Positions 35,970 through 44,769 of a stretch of 64,000 nt of DNA are shown here, one piece after another. The notes below the pieces were generated by a model. It was not told the DNA's origin. It saw only the letters and a program-made list of their open reading frames with translations, and made no database searches. Numbering within the stretch: the first letter of the stretch is position 1; every line of letters starts with the position of its first letter. A program made the position numbers and the translations under genes. This DNA is from Chromatiales bacterium (GTDB taxonomy: Bacteria > Pseudomonadota > Gammaproteobacteria > Steroidobacterales > Woeseiaceae), in the NCBI GenBank assembly GCA_024679535.1, contig JAIBDF010000003.1:1-64000 (forward strand). Direction: 5' to 3'.

Positions 35970-36395
35970 TTGTCCCAAGCTCGCACGATTCTCGCGTTTG
36001 ATTTCGGATTGCGACGCATTGGCGTCGCGGTCGGACAGGACGTTACGGGCTCGGCCAGCCCTCTGGGTGTTGTCGACAATCGGGAAACCGGTGTCGATTT
36101 CGATGGCGTCGCGGCACTCATCGATGAGTGGCGTCCGACGTTGCTGGTGGTGGGCATGCCGGCACATGCCGACGGTTCGCCGAGCGATATTCAGGAGTAC
36201 GTCGATGCCTTCATCAGCGATCTCGAGCACTTTGGCGTGCCGATCGATACCGTTGACGAACGGCATACATCGGTGGAGGCAGAGCGGGTACTCAAGAACG
36301 CCCGCTCGGCTGGAACACGAGGCCGCATCTCGAAGGAGATGATTGATAGCGCCGCAGCCGTATTTATCGCTGAAAGATATCTGGCAAGCGAGTAA
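35970..36395 (+). CDS. ruvX: Holliday-junction resolvase-like / pre-16S rRNA nuclease YqgF (RuvX)
   Basis: A 141-residue RNase H-fold protein: ILAFDFGLRRIGVAVGQDVTGSA, LLVVGMPAHADGS, and DERHTSVEAERVL carry the conserved acidic residues. YqgF processes the 5' end of pre-16S rRNA. The TTG at 35970, one base after the yqgE stop, gives the expected length; the longer ORF in the track reads through yqgE. An Arg replaces the Lys often found in the first motif (DFGLRRIG), a common variant. Confidence 0.93.
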   Translation: MSQARTILAFDFGLRRIGVAVGQDVTGSASPLGVVDNRETGVDFDGVAALIDEWRPTLLVVGMPAHADGSPSDIQEYVDAFISDLEHFGVPIDTVDERHTSVEAERVLKNARSAGTRGRISKEMIDSAAAVFIAERYLASE

Positions 36396-36407
36396 AATGC
36401 CGCCGCG

Positions 36408-37406
36408 ATGAACGCGGATCCTACAGAATCACTCGAAAACGAGGCGTCACTGCAGCTCGACGCAAACGGTCGCCTGCGGCACTTGCTGACCCTCGACGGT
36501 CTGGACAAGACCCTGTTGACTGACATACTCGACGATGCCCAAGGCTACCTGACCGAGCCCGGCGTGCTGCCCGCAAGCAGCCAGTCACTCGCAGGACGCT
36601 CGGTCGCAAACCTGTTCTTTGAGGCCAGCACCCGCACACGGGCATCGTTTGATCTTGCTGGCAAGCGCCTCGGCGCTGACGTGCTCAATCTCGACGTCAA
36701 CACCTCATCGCGCAAGAAAGGCGAGAGCATTCTCGACACGATCTACACGCTCGAAGCCATGCATGTCGACATCATGGTTGTGCGCGATGCCAGCGCAGGC
36801 GTGCCCGCCTACATCGCACGGCACGTGTTACCGCACGTCAGCATTCTAAATGCCGGCGAATCGGACGTATCACACCCGACGCAGGGTCTGCTCGACGTAT
36901 TGACAATGCGCCAGCACAAAGGAGCGTTTGAGAACCTGGTCGTCGCGATCGTGGGAGACATCAGCCACTCGCGCGTCGCGATGTCAGCGGCACATGCGCT
37001 TACAACACTCGGGATTGGCGAGCTGCGCCTGATCTCACCGCCCGTGCTCGCCCCGGATCAGAGCAGGGTTCCCGGCGCTCGTCTTCTTCACGACCTCGCC
37101 GAAGGGCTTGCTGATGCGGACGTTGTTATGGCACTGCGCATCCAGCGCGAGCGCATCGGCAATCTCGACGGCATCCCGGGCATCGACGAATATTTTGCGA
37201 ACTTTGGCATTAGTCGCGAAAGCATGAAACTGGCAAAGCCGGATGCCATCGTGATGCACCCGGGCCCAATGAACCGCGGTATTGAAATTGAAAGTGCGCT
37301 CGCCGATGGGCCGCAGTCAGTTATCACCCAACAGGTTACCAACGGCGTCGCCGTGCGCATGGCCGTACTCGACCGCGTTGGCAAGACCATGGCAGCGCGT
37401 TTGTGA
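36408..37406 (+). CDS. pyrB: Aspartate carbamoyltransferase catalytic chain
   Basis: A 332-residue transcarbamoylase with the carbamoyl-phosphate loop FFEASTRTRASFDLAGKRLGADVLN, the Asp-domain loop NAGESDVSHPTQGLLDVLTM, and HPGPMNRGIEIESALADG. It makes carbamoyl aspartate in pyrimidine synthesis. The N-terminal 25 residues are longer than in E. coli PyrB, as in the Pseudomonas class that forms dodecamers with PyrC-like subunits. The pyrR gene that sits between ruvX and pyrB in Pseudomonas is missing, and a PyrK-like gene follows after one base. Confidence 0.95.
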   Translation: MNADPTESLENEASLQLDANGRLRHLLTLDGLDKTLLTDILDDAQGYLTEPGVLPASSQSLAGRSVANLFFEASTRTRASFDLAGKRLGADVLNLDVNTSSRKKGESILDTIYTLEAMHVDIMVVRDASAGVPAYIARHVLPHVSILNAGESDVSHPTQGLLDVLTMRQHKGAFENLVVAIVGDISHSRVAMSAAHALTTLGIGELRLISPPVLAPDQSRVPGARLLHDLAEGLADADVVMALRIQRERIGNLDGIPGIDEYFANFGISRESMKLAKPDAIVMHPGPMNRGIEIESALADGPQSVITQQVTNGVAVRMAVLDRVGKTMAARL

Positions 37407-37407
37407 C

Positions 37408-38301
37408 ATGGCACTAAACGCCGTTCAGAAGAAAGCGCAGCAAAACCGGAATACGATCTTCGTCGAAGATGGAGAAATCCTCTCGGTCAGCGAATTTGCG
37501 GGCGACCAGTTCATCATGCGAATTCGCGCGCCAAAGTGCGCCGCTGCTGCGGAACCGGGCAGTTTCGTGCACATCACCTGCGACACATCGCTGCCGATGC
37601 GCAGGCCGCTGTCGATTATGCGCGTTGGTGACGACTGGATAGAAATTCTCTACAAGATTGTCGGCCAGGGACTGCGCCTCCTATCGCAAAAAACAGTGGG
37701 CACTGCAGTCAGTGTGCTTGGCCCCATCGGCCAGCCGTTTCGCATATCGCAGGAACGTCCCAACACGCTGTTGATCGGCGGCGGCGTCGGTATCCCACCC
37801 ATGATTTTCATTGCAGACTGGCTGCGCCGGGACGCTCGCAAGTGGCAACCGTTCGCCATTCTGGGTTCTGAAATTCCCTTCCCCTTCGACCTGCAACAGT
37901 CGTCTATCGCTATCAACGGCATTGATGATGATGTATCAAGCACGATGCCATTGCTCGAGAGCTGGGGTACGCCCACGCGACTGACCAGTTTGCAGGGTTA
38001 CGAAGGGTGCCATAAAGGCTACGTAACCGATCTCGCCGACCGCTGGCTATCGACACTCGGCGCCGATGAACTCGCGAAAGTCGAAGTGTTCGCCTGCGGC
38101 CCGACGCCCATGCTCAAGGCGGTTGCCGAGCTCGCGACGCGCTACGGTCTTCCCTGCCAGGTTTCCCTTGAGGAGTTCATGGCCTGCGCCGTCGGCGGCT
38201 GCGCCGGGTGTGCGGTTGAAATCAACACGCCCGAGGGCGCCGCGATGAAGCGCGTTTGTGTGGACGGACCCGTATTTGATGCGGCGACTGTCGCCTGGTA
38301 G
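37408..38301 (+). CDS. Dihydroorotate dehydrogenase electron-transfer subunit-like protein (PyrK family)
   Basis: A 297-residue ferredoxin-reductase-fold protein: FAD-binding motif MRRPLSIMRV, NAD-binding LIGGGVGIPPMIF, and a C-terminal 2Fe-2S motif CAVGGCAGCAVEI...RVC with four Cys spaced as in PyrK. PyrK passes electrons from class 1B dihydroorotate dehydrogenase (PyrD) to NAD. Most gammaproteobacteria use a quinone-linked PyrD without PyrK, so its presence next to pyrB is notable; no pyrD is in the window. The ATG at 37408 begins one base after the pyrB stop, proving tight coupling. Confidence 0.82.
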   Translation: MALNAVQKKAQQNRNTIFVEDGEILSVSEFAGDQFIMRIRAPKCAAAAEPGSFVHITCDTSLPMRRPLSIMRVGDDWIEILYKIVGQGLRLLSQKTVGTAVSVLGPIGQPFRISQERPNTLLIGGGVGIPPMIFIADWLRRDARKWQPFAILGSEIPFPFDLQQSSIAINGIDDDVSSTMPLLESWGTPTRLTSLQGYEGCHKGYVTDLADRWLSTLGADELAKVEVFACGPTPMLKAVAELATRYGLPCQVSLEEFMACAVGGCAGCAVEINTPEGAAMKRVCVDGPVFDAATVAW

Positions 38302-38318
38302 TCGCGCTGCGGTCAGCG

Positions 38319-39377
38319 CTATCCGCCGAAGTTGATCTTCGCTTCGAGGTTCGAACGCGAGTCGGCGTGTGACATGGCCTCTTCCAGCGTGATCGTGCCG
38401 TCTTTGTAAAGCTGCAGCAACGCGTCATCGAAATTCTGCATACCCGCCTCGCCCGATTCCTTATGGGCTTCCTTCACGGCCGAAATATCGCCCTTCAGAA
38501 TAAGGTCCTTGATGTGTGGCGTATTGAGCATGAGCTCCACGGCCGCGACGCGCTTGCCGTTGCGGGCCCGCACGAGGCGTTGCGAGAGAATGGCTCGCAG
38601 GTAATGCGCCATATCCATGAAGACCTGGGAATGCTGTTCCTGCGGAAACAGGTTGATGATCCGATCAAGCGTTTCCGCTGAATTATTCGAGTGAACGGTG
38701 GCGAGCACAAGGTGACCTGTACCGGCCATATCAAGTGCGGCCCGCATTGATTCGGTGTCACGAATCTCGCCGATCTGTACAACATCAGGCGCCGCACGCA
38801 CGGCACTCTTTAGCGCCCTTGCATACGACATGGTGTCCAGTCCGACTTCGCGCTGATTGATGATGGACTGCTTATTTGGGTGCAGAAATTCAATCGGATC
38901 CTCGATCGTGAGGATGTGCGACGAGGTCTTCTCATTGCGATGGTTGATCATCGCCGCCAACGTCGTTGACTTTCCGGCGCCGGTGGCGCCCACCATGAGA
39001 ATCAGGCCACGACGCAGCATGACCAGTTCCTTCAGCTGCTGCGGCATGCCAAGCTCATCGAGACTCGGCAATTCGTTGGTGATGTATCGCAATACCATCG
39101 CGACATTGCCGCGCTGGTGGAAAACGTTGACACGAAACCGGCCAAGGCCTTCTTCCGACAGGGCGAAATCAATTTCCAGCTCGCGCGTGAAGTACTCCAT
39201 CTGCTCCGCGTCCATAAGCTCCAGCGCCGCCTGTTTGACCATCTTCGGCGTCATTTCGAGCTTGTTAACTGGCATGATCTTGCCTTCGATCTTGATCTTG
39301 GCAGGCGCAAACGGCGTAAAGAAAAGGTCCGAGGCCTTCTTCTCTACCATCAACTTGAACAGCGGTTTTACATTCAT
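38319..39377 (-). CDS. Third PilT/PilU-family motor ATPase
   Basis: A 352-residue secretion-superfamily ATPase with Walker A GATGAGKSTTLAAM, Asp box ILTIEDPIEFLHPNKQSIINQREVG, Walker B VVQIGEIRDTESM and His box GTGHLVLATVHSNNSAETL. It resembles PilU more than PilT but differs from the adjacent PilU throughout, so it is a separate paralogue, not a recent copy. It probably modulates pilus retraction force or acts on a related filament. It follows pilU by 20 bases as the last gene of the pilT-pilU run. Confidence 0.85.
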   Translation of the reverse strand: MNVKPLFKLMVEKKASDLFFTPFAPAKIKIEGKIMPVNKLEMTPKMVKQAALELMDAEQMEYFTRELEIDFALSEEGLGRFRVNVFHQRGNVAMVLRYITNELPSLDELGMPQQLKELVMLRRGLILMVGATGAGKSTTLAAMINHRNEKTSSHILTIEDPIEFLHPNKQSIINQREVGLDTMSYARALKSAVRAAPDVVQIGEIRDTESMRAALDMAGTGHLVLATVHSNNSAETLDRIINLFPQEQHSQVFMDMAHYLRAILSQRLVRARNGKRVAAVELMLNTPHIKDLILKGDISAVKEAHKESGEAGMQNFDDALLQLYKDGTITLEEAMSHADSRSNLEAKINFGG

Positions 39378-39397
39378 TAGCGAGTGCTTCCTTGCGC

Positions 39398-40555
39398 TCA
39401 GAAAGTCTGAGCAGTGTCCTCTTCCATGATGCGCAGGCTCTCGGACTGCTGATCGGCAATCGATGAGTCACGCTTACTCTCAAGCTTGATGCGCAAACGA
39501 AGCTCGTTTTTCGAATCCGCATTGCGCATTGCTTCCTCGTAAGAGATGGCAGCGGACTCATACAGTGCGAATAAGGCCTGATCGAAGGTCTGCATGCCAA
39601 GGCGGGTCGACTTGGCCATGATCTCTTTGATCTGTCCAACTTCGCCTTTAAATATCAGGTCTGCAATCAACGGCGTGTTGAGCAGGATCTCCATTGCGGC
39701 GATACGGCCGATGCCGCCCTCGCGTGGAATAAGGCGCTGCGAGACGAACGCTTTGGTATTCAAGGACAGATCCATCAGCAGTTGCTGGCGGCGTTCCTCA
39801 GGGAAAAAGTTGACGATTCGATCCAGAGCCTGGTTCGCACTGTTAGCGTGCAGCGTGGCAAGACAAAGGTGGCCTGTCTCGGCAAACTGGATACCGTACT
39901 CCATGGTCTCCTTGTCACGAATCTCACCGATCAGGATGACGTCCGGCGCCTGTCGCAAGGTGTTCCGGAGTGCTGCATGCCACGAGTCGGTATCGACGCC
40001 AACCTCGCGTTGCGTAATCACGCAGCCCTTATGCGGGTGCACGTACTCGACCGGATCCTCGATCGATACGATGTGACCGCGCGAGTTCTCGTTGCGGTGC
40101 CCGATCATGGCGGCCAGTGTCGTTGACTTACCGGAACCTGTACCGCCAACAATGATGCAAAGGCCACGCTTGTTCATGACCACATCTTTGAGGATCGGTG
40201 GCAGGTCGAGCTCTTCGAGCGTTGGGATTTCGGTAGTAATCGTACGCAGTACGGCGCCGACCATACCCTGCTGAATGAACGCGCTTACCCGAAAACGGCC
40301 GATGCCCTGTGGGGCGATAGCGAAATTACATTCCTTGGTCGCATCGAATTCCTTGATTTGCTTGTCGTTCATGATCGAACGCACCATCATCGCGGCCTGG
40401 TCAGATGAGAGCGGCGTATCGGTTGCTTTGTGAATAGTGCCATCGACCTTGATGGCCGGCGGAAAACCACAGGTCAGGAAAAGGTCCGAGCCTTCGCGTT
40501 CGACCATCTTGCGCAACAGATTCTGTGTCAGTCGTACCGCTTGTTCGCGTTCCAT
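39398..40555 (-). CDS. pilU: Type IV pilus retraction ATPase PilU
   Basis: A 385-residue ATPase close to Pseudomonas PilU: ECNFAIAPQGIGRFRVSAF, HIVSIEDPVEYVHPHKGCVITQREVG, LRQAPDVILIGEIRD and ETGHLCLATLHANSANQALDRI. Walker A is GGTGSGKST. PilU works with PilT as a force-enhancing partner and cannot normally retract pili alone. The ATG at 40555 has GGGAGA upstream and starts at the family N-terminus; the TTG-type upstream start in the track is less likely. A Ser/Glu-rich C-terminal tail follows the core. Confidence 0.92.
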   Translation of the reverse strand: MEREQAVRLTQNLLRKMVEREGSDLFLTCGFPPAIKVDGTIHKATDTPLSSDQAAMMVRSIMNDKQIKEFDATKECNFAIAPQGIGRFRVSAFIQQGMVGAVLRTITTEIPTLEELDLPPILKDVVMNKRGLCIIVGGTGSGKSTTLAAMIGHRNENSRGHIVSIEDPVEYVHPHKGCVITQREVGVDTDSWHAALRNTLRQAPDVILIGEIRDKETMEYGIQFAETGHLCLATLHANSANQALDRIVNFFPEERRQQLLMDLSLNTKAFVSQRLIPREGGIGRIAAMEILLNTPLIADLIFKGEVGQIKEIMAKSTRLGMQTFDQALFALYESAAISYEEAMRNADSKNELRLRIKLESKRDSSIADQQSESLRIMEEDTAQTF

Positions 40556-40591
40556 ATTTTCAGTCTCCCGTCGGGCCGCTAACGCCACCCG

Positions 40592-41632
40592 TTAGAAATT
40601 ATCCTTGTTGGCGGCCTTGAAGCGCGCCTCTTCTTTGTTGATCAGCCCCTTGCTCATAAGCTCAGCAAGGTTCTGGTCGAGAGTCTGCATGCCCGAGCCC
40701 TGACCGGTCTGAATCGCCGAGTACATCTGGGCGATCTTGCCTTCACGAATCAGGTTTCGAATAGCAGGAGTGCCGACCATAATCTCGTGCGCCGCAACAC
40801 GTCCACCACCGATCTTCTTGAGCAGAGTTTGCGAAATTACGGCGCGCAGGGACTCTGACAACATCGCACGGACCATTTCCTTCTCGGCGGCCGGGAAGAC
40901 GTCAACAATACGGTCAATCGTCTTGGAAGCGGAACTCGTGTGCAGTGTGCCGAACACAAGATGACCGGTTTCAGCGGCTGTCAGCGCCAGCCGAATCGTC
41001 TCGAGATCGCGCAACTCACCCACGAGGACGATATCGGGATCCTCACGCAGCGCCGAACGTAACGCCTCGTTGAAGCCAAGCGTGTCACGGTGAACTTCGC
41101 GCTGGTTAATCAGCGACTTCTTCGACTCGTGCACGAATTCAATAGGATCTTCAATCGTCAGGATATGATCCGGTTTATTCTCGTTGATGTAGTCGACCAT
41201 CGCGGCGAGCGTTGTTGACTTACCCGAGCCAGTCGGTCCGGTGACGAGCACGATACCCCTGGGGTGCATCGCCAGGTCCTTGAAAATAGCCGGGGCGCCC
41301 AGATCATCAAGCGTCAGGATTTCGGAAGGAATGGTACGAAAGACCGCTGCAGACCCGCGATTCTGGTTGAACGCGTTAACACGAAAACGCGCCAGCTTCG
41401 GGATCTCGAACGAGAAATCCGTCTCGAGGAACTCTTCGTAGTCCTTGCGCTGCTTGTCATTCATGATGTCGTACACCATGCTATTGACGTCCTTATGGGT
41501 CAGCGCCGGCATATTGATACGCTTGATGTCACCATCGACGCGAATCATTGGCGGCACCCCACCGGACAGGTGCAGGTCAGAAGCGTTGTTCTTCACCGCG
41601 AACGACAATAGCTGGGCAACGTCGACGGCCAT
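40592..41632 (-). CDS. pilT: Type IV pilus retraction ATPase PilT
   Basis: A 346-residue hexameric ATPase: SDLHLSGGVPPMIRVDGDI, Walker A GPTGSGKSTTLAAM, HILTIEDPIEFVHESKKSLINQREVH, DPDIVLVGELRDLETIRLALTAAETGHLVFGTLHTSSA, and the retraction motif AIRNLIREGKIAQM. It depolymerises the pilus at the inner membrane to drive twitching. Length and motifs match Pseudomonas PilT. First gene of the three-ATPase run, divergent from yggS with an 83-base gap. Confidence 0.95.
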   Translation of the reverse strand: MAVDVAQLLSFAVKNNASDLHLSGGVPPMIRVDGDIKRINMPALTHKDVNSMVYDIMNDKQRKDYEEFLETDFSFEIPKLARFRVNAFNQNRGSAAVFRTIPSEILTLDDLGAPAIFKDLAMHPRGIVLVTGPTGSGKSTTLAAMVDYINENKPDHILTIEDPIEFVHESKKSLINQREVHRDTLGFNEALRSALREDPDIVLVGELRDLETIRLALTAAETGHLVFGTLHTSSASKTIDRIVDVFPAAEKEMVRAMLSESLRAVISQTLLKKIGGGRVAAHEIMVGTPAIRNLIREGKIAQMYSAIQTGQGSGMQTLDQNLAELMSKGLINKEEARFKAANKDNF

Positions 41633-41715
41633 ATTTCTCCCTCATCTTGAACGCCCGGACTTACCATAACCCGGGCCGAATTGAGCCTAGTATAGCGAAG
41701 CAACCGGACTAAAAC

Positions 41716-42399
41716 GTGATTAGAGTCACGGAAAACTTAAAGCTGATCAGCGATTTGCTGCACTCTGCTGCGATTGAGGCCGGCCGCGACCCGGCTGGCG
41801 TCCAATTGCTCGCAGTGAGCAAAAAACAGCCCTTGGAAAAGATCCGCGAAGCACACGCCTGCGGGCAGCGTGATTTTGGCGAGAACTTCGTCCAGGAAGG
41901 GGTCGACAAGATTGAATCCCTGGCCGACCTGGACTTGACCTGGCATTTCATCGGGCACTTGCAGAGCAATAAAACACGCGTGGTTGCCGAATACTTTGAC
42001 TGGGTCCACACAATCGACAAACTCAAGACGGCACGACGCCTCTCCGAGCAGCGACCCGAGGGCCTGAAGCCCCTGAATGTCTGCCTGCAGGTGAATGTCG
42101 ACGACGAAGACTCCAAGTCGGGTGTCTTGCCGGACGCGGTTCCGGACCTGGCCGCAGCCTGCGCCGAACTGCCCAACCTGAGTTTCCGTGGTCTGATGTG
42201 CCTGCCCGCCATCCGTGACACGTTCGAGGATCAGCGCAAACCCTTCGCGACCCTGCGACACCTTGCGCAACAAATCAGGGATGCGGGCACAGATACAGAT
42301 ACACTGTCGATGGGCATGACGGCAGACTATCGGGCGGCCGTTTTTGAAGGCGCGACCATTGTGCGCATTGGCACCGCATTGTTCGGCGCGCGAGACTAG
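41716..42399 (+). CDS. yggS: PLP homeostasis protein YggS/PLPBP
   Basis: A 227-residue fold-type III PLP-binding protein: QLLAVSKKQPLEKIREAHACGQRDFGENFVQEG holds the PLP Lys, with WHFIGHLQSNKTR and LSMGMTADYRAAV also typical. It controls free pyridoxal phosphate and amino-acid balance rather than catalysing a known reaction. The GTG start lacks a strong ribosome site. It heads the yggS-proC-yggT-yggU run, the widespread gene order also found beside pilT in Pseudomonas. Confidence 0.94.
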   Translation: MIRVTENLKLISDLLHSAAIEAGRDPAGVQLLAVSKKQPLEKIREAHACGQRDFGENFVQEGVDKIESLADLDLTWHFIGHLQSNKTRVVAEYFDWVHTIDKLKTARRLSEQRPEGLKPLNVCLQVNVDDEDSKSGVLPDAVPDLAAACAELPNLSFRGLMCLPAIRDTFEDQRKPFATLRHLAQQIRDAGTDTDTLSMGMTADYRAAVFEGATIVRIGTALFGARD

Positions 42400-42415
42400 G
42401 CAAGGCCAGGAACAG

Positions 42416-43258
42416 ATGGACTACGGAAAAGTGGCATACGTGGGTGGCGGCAACATGACGCGGGCGCTTGCGGGCGGAATGCTCGCGGCGGGCTACGAGC
42501 CAAGCCACATTTTCATATCGGAGCCGCTGGCCGAACATCGCGCCAGGCTGACAGAGGATCTGCCTGGTGCCGTGATCTGCGAGGCCAACGACGATGTGGT
42601 GCGTGATGCAGAATGCATTGTCCTGGCGGTCAAACCACAGATTCTTTGCGATGTCTGCAAGCCGCTGGCGCCAGTCGTGCAGAAGACCCGGCCGCTGATC
42701 ATTTCGATCGCGGCAGGCGTGCGCGGTGCGGACATTGAATCCTGGCTCGGCGGTGATCTTCCGGTTGTCCGGGTAATGCCTAATCAGCCCGCGCTGCTAC
42801 GACTCGGCATATCCGGGTTATGTGCCAACGAGCACACCAGCGAACACCAGCTGCGAGCGGCGACGAACATTATCTCGACGACGGGGCCTGTCATCAAAGT
42901 CGCCAGCGAGGAGGACATCGACACGGTGACGGCTGTTTCGGGGACGGGCCCCGCTTACTTCTACCTGCTGGTCGATATGCTGGTAAAAGCTGCGGTTGAT
43001 CTAGGCCTTGACTACGACGACGCCCTTGCGCTGGTGCTGGAGACAGCGCGCGGCGCCGGCGAAATGGCGGAGCAATCCGGTGAATCCATGGATGCGCTGA
43101 TCGCGCGCGTTCGTTCACCCGGAGGAACCACAGCGGCGGCATTCGACCACCTCGACAACACCGACTTCCGTGATATCTTCAGTGCCGCCGTCGGCGCCGC
43201 GCGCGATCGTGCGGTAAATCTTGCCAACCAGGCACACGAAGCAGGAAAGGACGACTAG
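42416..43258 (+). CDS. proC: Pyrroline-5-carboxylate reductase
   Basis: A 280-residue reductase: Rossmann start VAYVGGGNMTRALAGGML, VLAVKPQ, VRVMPNQPALLRLGISGLCAN and the C-terminal TAVSGTGPAYFYLLVDML and RVRSPGGTTAAAFDHLD signature. It catalyses the last step of proline synthesis with NAD(P)H. The ATG at 42416 has AGGA upstream and lies 16 bases after yggS. The Gly-rich loop has GGGNM as in many ProC. Confidence 0.95.
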   Translation: MDYGKVAYVGGGNMTRALAGGMLAAGYEPSHIFISEPLAEHRARLTEDLPGAVICEANDDVVRDAECIVLAVKPQILCDVCKPLAPVVQKTRPLIISIAAGVRGADIESWLGGDLPVVRVMPNQPALLRLGISGLCANEHTSEHQLRAATNIISTTGPVIKVASEEDIDTVTAVSGTGPAYFYLLVDMLVKAAVDLGLDYDDALALVLETARGAGEMAEQSGESMDALIARVRSPGGTTAAAFDHLDNTDFRDIFSAAVGAARDRAVNLANQAHEAGKDD

Positions 43259-43262
43259 ATCC

Positions 43263-43814
43263 GTGAGAGCACTTCATTACATCATCGACGCACTGACCAG
43301 CATGTACTTGCTACTATTGCTGCTGCGGCTCGTTTTTCCGTTTATCCGGGTGAATTTTCGCAACATGCTCGCCCAGGGAATCATGCGCCTGACATCACCA
43401 CCCGTGGTTCCATTGAGGCGCGTTCTTCCGCCCATTGGCCGGGTCGACACGGCAACGTTGCTGGTCGCGCTGCTCATTCAGTGCATCGCTGTGGTATTCA
43501 TTTTGTTCATTTACGATGTCGAGCTTATTCCACTGGCAGTTGTGGTGACGACGCTGGTCAAACTTGTCGTACTGTTCATCCACTTGTTTGCGTTCGCGAT
43601 CATTATTCGTGTCGTTCTCAGCTGGGTAGCGCCTCACCAGTACAATCCTGCTACCGAAGTCGTCGAGTCGCTGTCCAACCCCGTGCTCAGACCCTTCCGC
43701 CGCCTGATTCCAACGATTGGCGGGCTGGATATTTCTCCCGTTTTTGCGATCGTGGGATTGATGGCGCTGGGAATCCTCATCGGCGACCTGAGCCCTTACA
43801 GTCCTCTGATTTGA
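43263..43814 (+). CDS. YggT family integral membrane protein
   Basis: A 183-residue membrane protein made of two similar YggT domains, each with two hydrophobic helices (YLLLLLLRLVFPFIRVNFRN..TSPPVVPLRRVLPPIGRVD and IIIRVVLSWVAPHQYNP..LSNPVLRPFRRLIPTIGGLD). YggT proteins are linked to osmotic or division-related functions in various bacteria, but the mechanism is unknown. The GTG at 43263 follows proC by four bases, and its stop overlaps the yggU start (TTGA). Confidence 0.9.
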   Translation: MRALHYIIDALTSMYLLLLLLRLVFPFIRVNFRNMLAQGIMRLTSPPVVPLRRVLPPIGRVDTATLLVALLIQCIAVVFILFIYDVELIPLAVVVTTLVKLVVLFIHLFAFAIIIRVVLSWVAPHQYNPATEVVESLSNPVLRPFRRLIPTIGGLDISPVFAIVGLMALGILIGDLSPYSPLI

Positions 43815-44068
43815 CGGCGATTCGTTACCCATACCGAATTGCCGTTCGCGTGCACCCGCGCGCGAAACACAGCGAAGTTTACGAAGACGAGTCCGGACTG
43901 GTGCACGTCCGCACAACCGCCCCGCCCGCTGACGGCAAGGCCAACAAGGCCGTCGTGAAACTGCTCGCCAACTATCTGCAAGTCGCCCCCTCCAGAATCA
44001 GCCTGTTACGCGGCCAGACGCACCGTGACAAGCAGTTCCTCGTCAAAGATGCCGGGAATGGTTTATAG
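43811..44068 (+). CDS. DUF167 family protein YggU
   Basis: An 85-residue DUF167/YggU protein: RIAVRVHPRAKHSEVYEDESG and TTAPPADGKANKAVVKLLANYL followed by ISLLRGQTHRDKQFLV. Function unknown; small soluble alpha/beta fold. The TTG start overlaps the yggT TGA (TTGA), which is why it is missed by a plain ATG search; the ORF track shows it as the end of a longer frame. Translation should be coupled to yggT. Confidence 0.88.
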   Translation: MTAIRYPYRIAVRVHPRAKHSEVYEDESGLVHVRTTAPPADGKANKAVVKLLANYLQVAPSRISLLRGQTHRDKQFLVKDAGNGL

Positions 44069-44092
44069 TGAAAAAAAAGAGGGGGTGGTTTG

Positions 44093-44578
44093 ATGACATT
44101 GGCAAGAACTCTGATCTCTTTTTCGTTGCTGGCGCTTCTGGGCGCATGCGGCGGACCTGACGACTCTGCAGCTGTTCCTGAGGCCCAGCCAGCCGGTGCA
44201 TCATCTGCTGATATTGGCGATTTTATTGTGCATTTCAGTGCGCAGTCGACAGATCAGTTACCGCCTGAAGTTGCGCGCGCATACAACATTGTGCGCAGCA
44301 AGAACCGTGCAATGCTCAATGTATCGATCATCCGCAAATCTGATAACGCCCCGGTTGCCGGCGAGGTCTCTGTCAAGACGGTCAACCTGACAGGACAACT
44401 CAAGAGCATCACGATGCGCAAGATTGAAGAGCCGGGTGATGTCGTTGCGATCTATTACATTGGCGAGACGCCGGTCGCCAATCGAGAGACGCTGGTCTTT
44501 GATATCACGGTGACTCCCGATGGAGCAGGCAGTCCGTCCGACGTCAGGTTCAAGCGTCAGTTCTATACCGATTCTTAA
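44093..44578 (+). CDS. DUF4426-like lipoprotein
   Basis: A 161-residue exported protein with lipobox LLGACG and a beta-rich domain (IGDFIVHFSAQSTDQLPPEVARAYNIVRSKNRAMLNVSIIRK) typical of DUF4426 proteins, which are found beside yggT/yggU and metX in Pseudomonas. Function unknown. The ATG at 44093 has GAGGGGG upstream. It ends the run; an intrinsic terminator follows 27 bases after the stop. Confidence 0.85.
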   Translation: MTLARTLISFSLLALLGACGGPDDSAAVPEAQPAGASSADIGDFIVHFSAQSTDQLPPEVARAYNIVRSKNRAMLNVSIIRKSDNAPVAGEVSVKTVNLTGQLKSITMRKIEEPGDVVAIYYIGETPVANRETLVFDITVTPDGAGSPSDVRFKRQFYTDS

Positions 44579-44605
44579 CGACAGTATTAATTCCAGATTA
44601 TATTC

Positions 44606-44634
44606 AAACGGGCCTTTAAGGCCCGTTTTCTTTT
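44606..44634 (+). terminator. Intrinsic terminator after the yggS-DUF4426 run
   Basis: Stem AAACGGGCC/GGCCCGTTT around TTTAA, then TCTTTT. Located 27 bases after the DUF4426-like stop codon. Confidence 0.85.
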
Positions 44635-44681
44635 ACTGACCGGTACAGCAAAAATAGCTTAAAAAAAAGGCCTTTTTGTGC

Positions 44682-44710
44682 TTACGCAGCACTTGAAAAA
44701 GTGTTATCGT
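44682..44710 (+). promoter_or_regulatory. Candidate sigma-70 promoter of the HU-family gene
   Basis: TTACGC and TATCGT separated by 17 bases, about 60 bases before the ATG, preceded by an A-tract (aaaaaaaa at 44661) that could serve as an UP element. Suits a highly expressed chromosomal protein gene. Confidence 0.4.
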
Positions 44711-44769
44711 CGCTCCGCTTTCATAGCGGGCATGTGCCCGTTTCGTCTTTTCTTAGGAGTTAGTTTTTC

